A stretch of DNA of 5,794 nucleotides from an archaeon (GTDB lineage Archaea > Nanobdellota > Nanobdellia > Woesearchaeales > ARS49), in assembly GCA_016213425.1 (NCBI GenBank), contig JACRAI010000049.1, positions 1-5,794 on the forward strand, written 5' to 3'. Both the position numbers and the translations under genes were made by a program. Position 1 is the first letter of the stretch; each line of letters starts with the position of its first letter. The notes beneath the pieces were generated by a model, which saw nothing but the letters and a program-made list of their open reading frames with translations, was not told where the DNA came from and searched no databases. Shown piece after piece: positions 5,665 through 5,794 of the stretch.

Positions 5665-5794
5665 AATTATCCTTTTTGGATAAGGAAACAGCTTGAAAGG
5701 TTTTGGAAAAGAGAACCAAACTTATACAGTAGTAACATTTTTCAAAGAAGACCGCATAGAGGTGAGAACTGCATGGAAGAACGAAGGAAGATAA
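5653..5794 (+). CDS. N-terminal part of an unrecognised protein, cut by the window edge; start uncertain (5653 or 5773)
   Basis: The frame is open from ATG 5653 to the edge (47 codons); an in-frame TGA at 5617-5619 closes it upstream. The translation begins MNYNNYPFWIRK and is rich in Arg, Trp and Tyr; I recognise no family. An in-frame ATG at 5773 has GAGGTGA seven bases before it, the ideal complement of the 16S rRNA 3' end, and the TATA box at 5633-5641 predicts a transcript starting after 5653. I therefore favour 5773 as the true start with a leader of about 110 bases; only seven codons (MEERRKI) would then be visible. The longer form remains possible if an upstream promoter is used, because only this frame stays open. 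Confidence 0.45.
   Translation, partial: MNYNNYPFWIRKQLERFWKREPNLYSSNIFQRRPHRGENCMEERRKI
5667..5723 (+). other. Two possible hairpins in the leader of the right-edge gene
   Basis: TTATCC (5667-5672) and GGATAA (5678-5683) form a perfect 6-base stem around a T5 loop, just after the predicted transcription start. A second stem pairs TTTGG (5702-5706) with CCAAA (5716-5720) and extends past a one-base bulge through AGG (5698-5700) with CTT (5721-5723). They could be leader structures if translation starts at 5773. They match no riboswitch that I recognise. Confidence 0.3.
5759..5765 (+). promoter_or_regulatory. Strong Shine-Dalgarno sequence before ATG 5773
   Basis: GAGGTGA is fully complementary to the conserved UCACCUC near the 3' end of archaeal 16S rRNA and ends seven bases before the ATG at 5773. 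It is the only such site ahead of a gene start in the window, and it is the main argument for choosing 5773 over 5653. Confidence 0.55.

Overview
The window reads as a stretch of AT-rich archaeal chromosome with every supported gene on the + strand. The archaeal assignment rests on TATA-like boxes (TTTATA or TTTAAA) about 28-42 bases before start codons, starts without a Shine-Dalgarno sequence that imply leaderless or nearly leaderless mRNAs, an archaeal-looking Dus protein, and a strong preference for AGA arginine codons. A DPANN-type lineage such as the Woesearchaeota/Pacearchaeota group is a reasonable guess, but no marker gene in the window proves it.

Layout: (1) positions 2-160 hold the C-terminal 52 residues of a probable P-loop ATPase/kinase. 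(2) 208-2970 encodes a 920-residue protein in which a DHH-DHHA2 phosphoesterase core, closely resembling family II (Mn-dependent) inorganic pyrophosphatase, lies between two diverged copies of an unrecognised domain of about 200 residues. This is the most unusual gene in the window. (3) 3005-3481 is a Bcp/PrxQ-type peroxiredoxin, overlapping by 4 bases with (4) 3478-4407, a tRNA-dihydrouridine synthase. (5) 4524-5468 is a thioredoxin reductase. (6) From 5653 an open frame runs off the right edge; its true start may be the in-frame ATG at 5773, which has a textbook Shine-Dalgarno sequence, unlike the other genes here.

The peroxiredoxin and thioredoxin reductase suggest a small thiol-redox neighbourhood, with the tRNA-modifying flavoenzyme co-transcribed with the peroxiredoxin. 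The large DHH protein has its own promoter and no evident pathway link beyond adjacency.

Two intergenic regions carry structure. Between dus and trxB (4398-4476) several inverted repeats nest into one long possible hairpin. Downstream of trxB (5469-5772) there are three copies of the palindrome TGAAA-N3-TTTCA (two within a tandem 19/20-base repeat), a T6 terminator candidate, a TATA box, a 20-base inverted repeat at the predicted transcription start, two possible leader hairpins and the Shine-Dalgarno sequence. This looks like a dense control region for the gene at the right edge. No CRISPR array, tRNA, rRNA or insertion sequence was seen.
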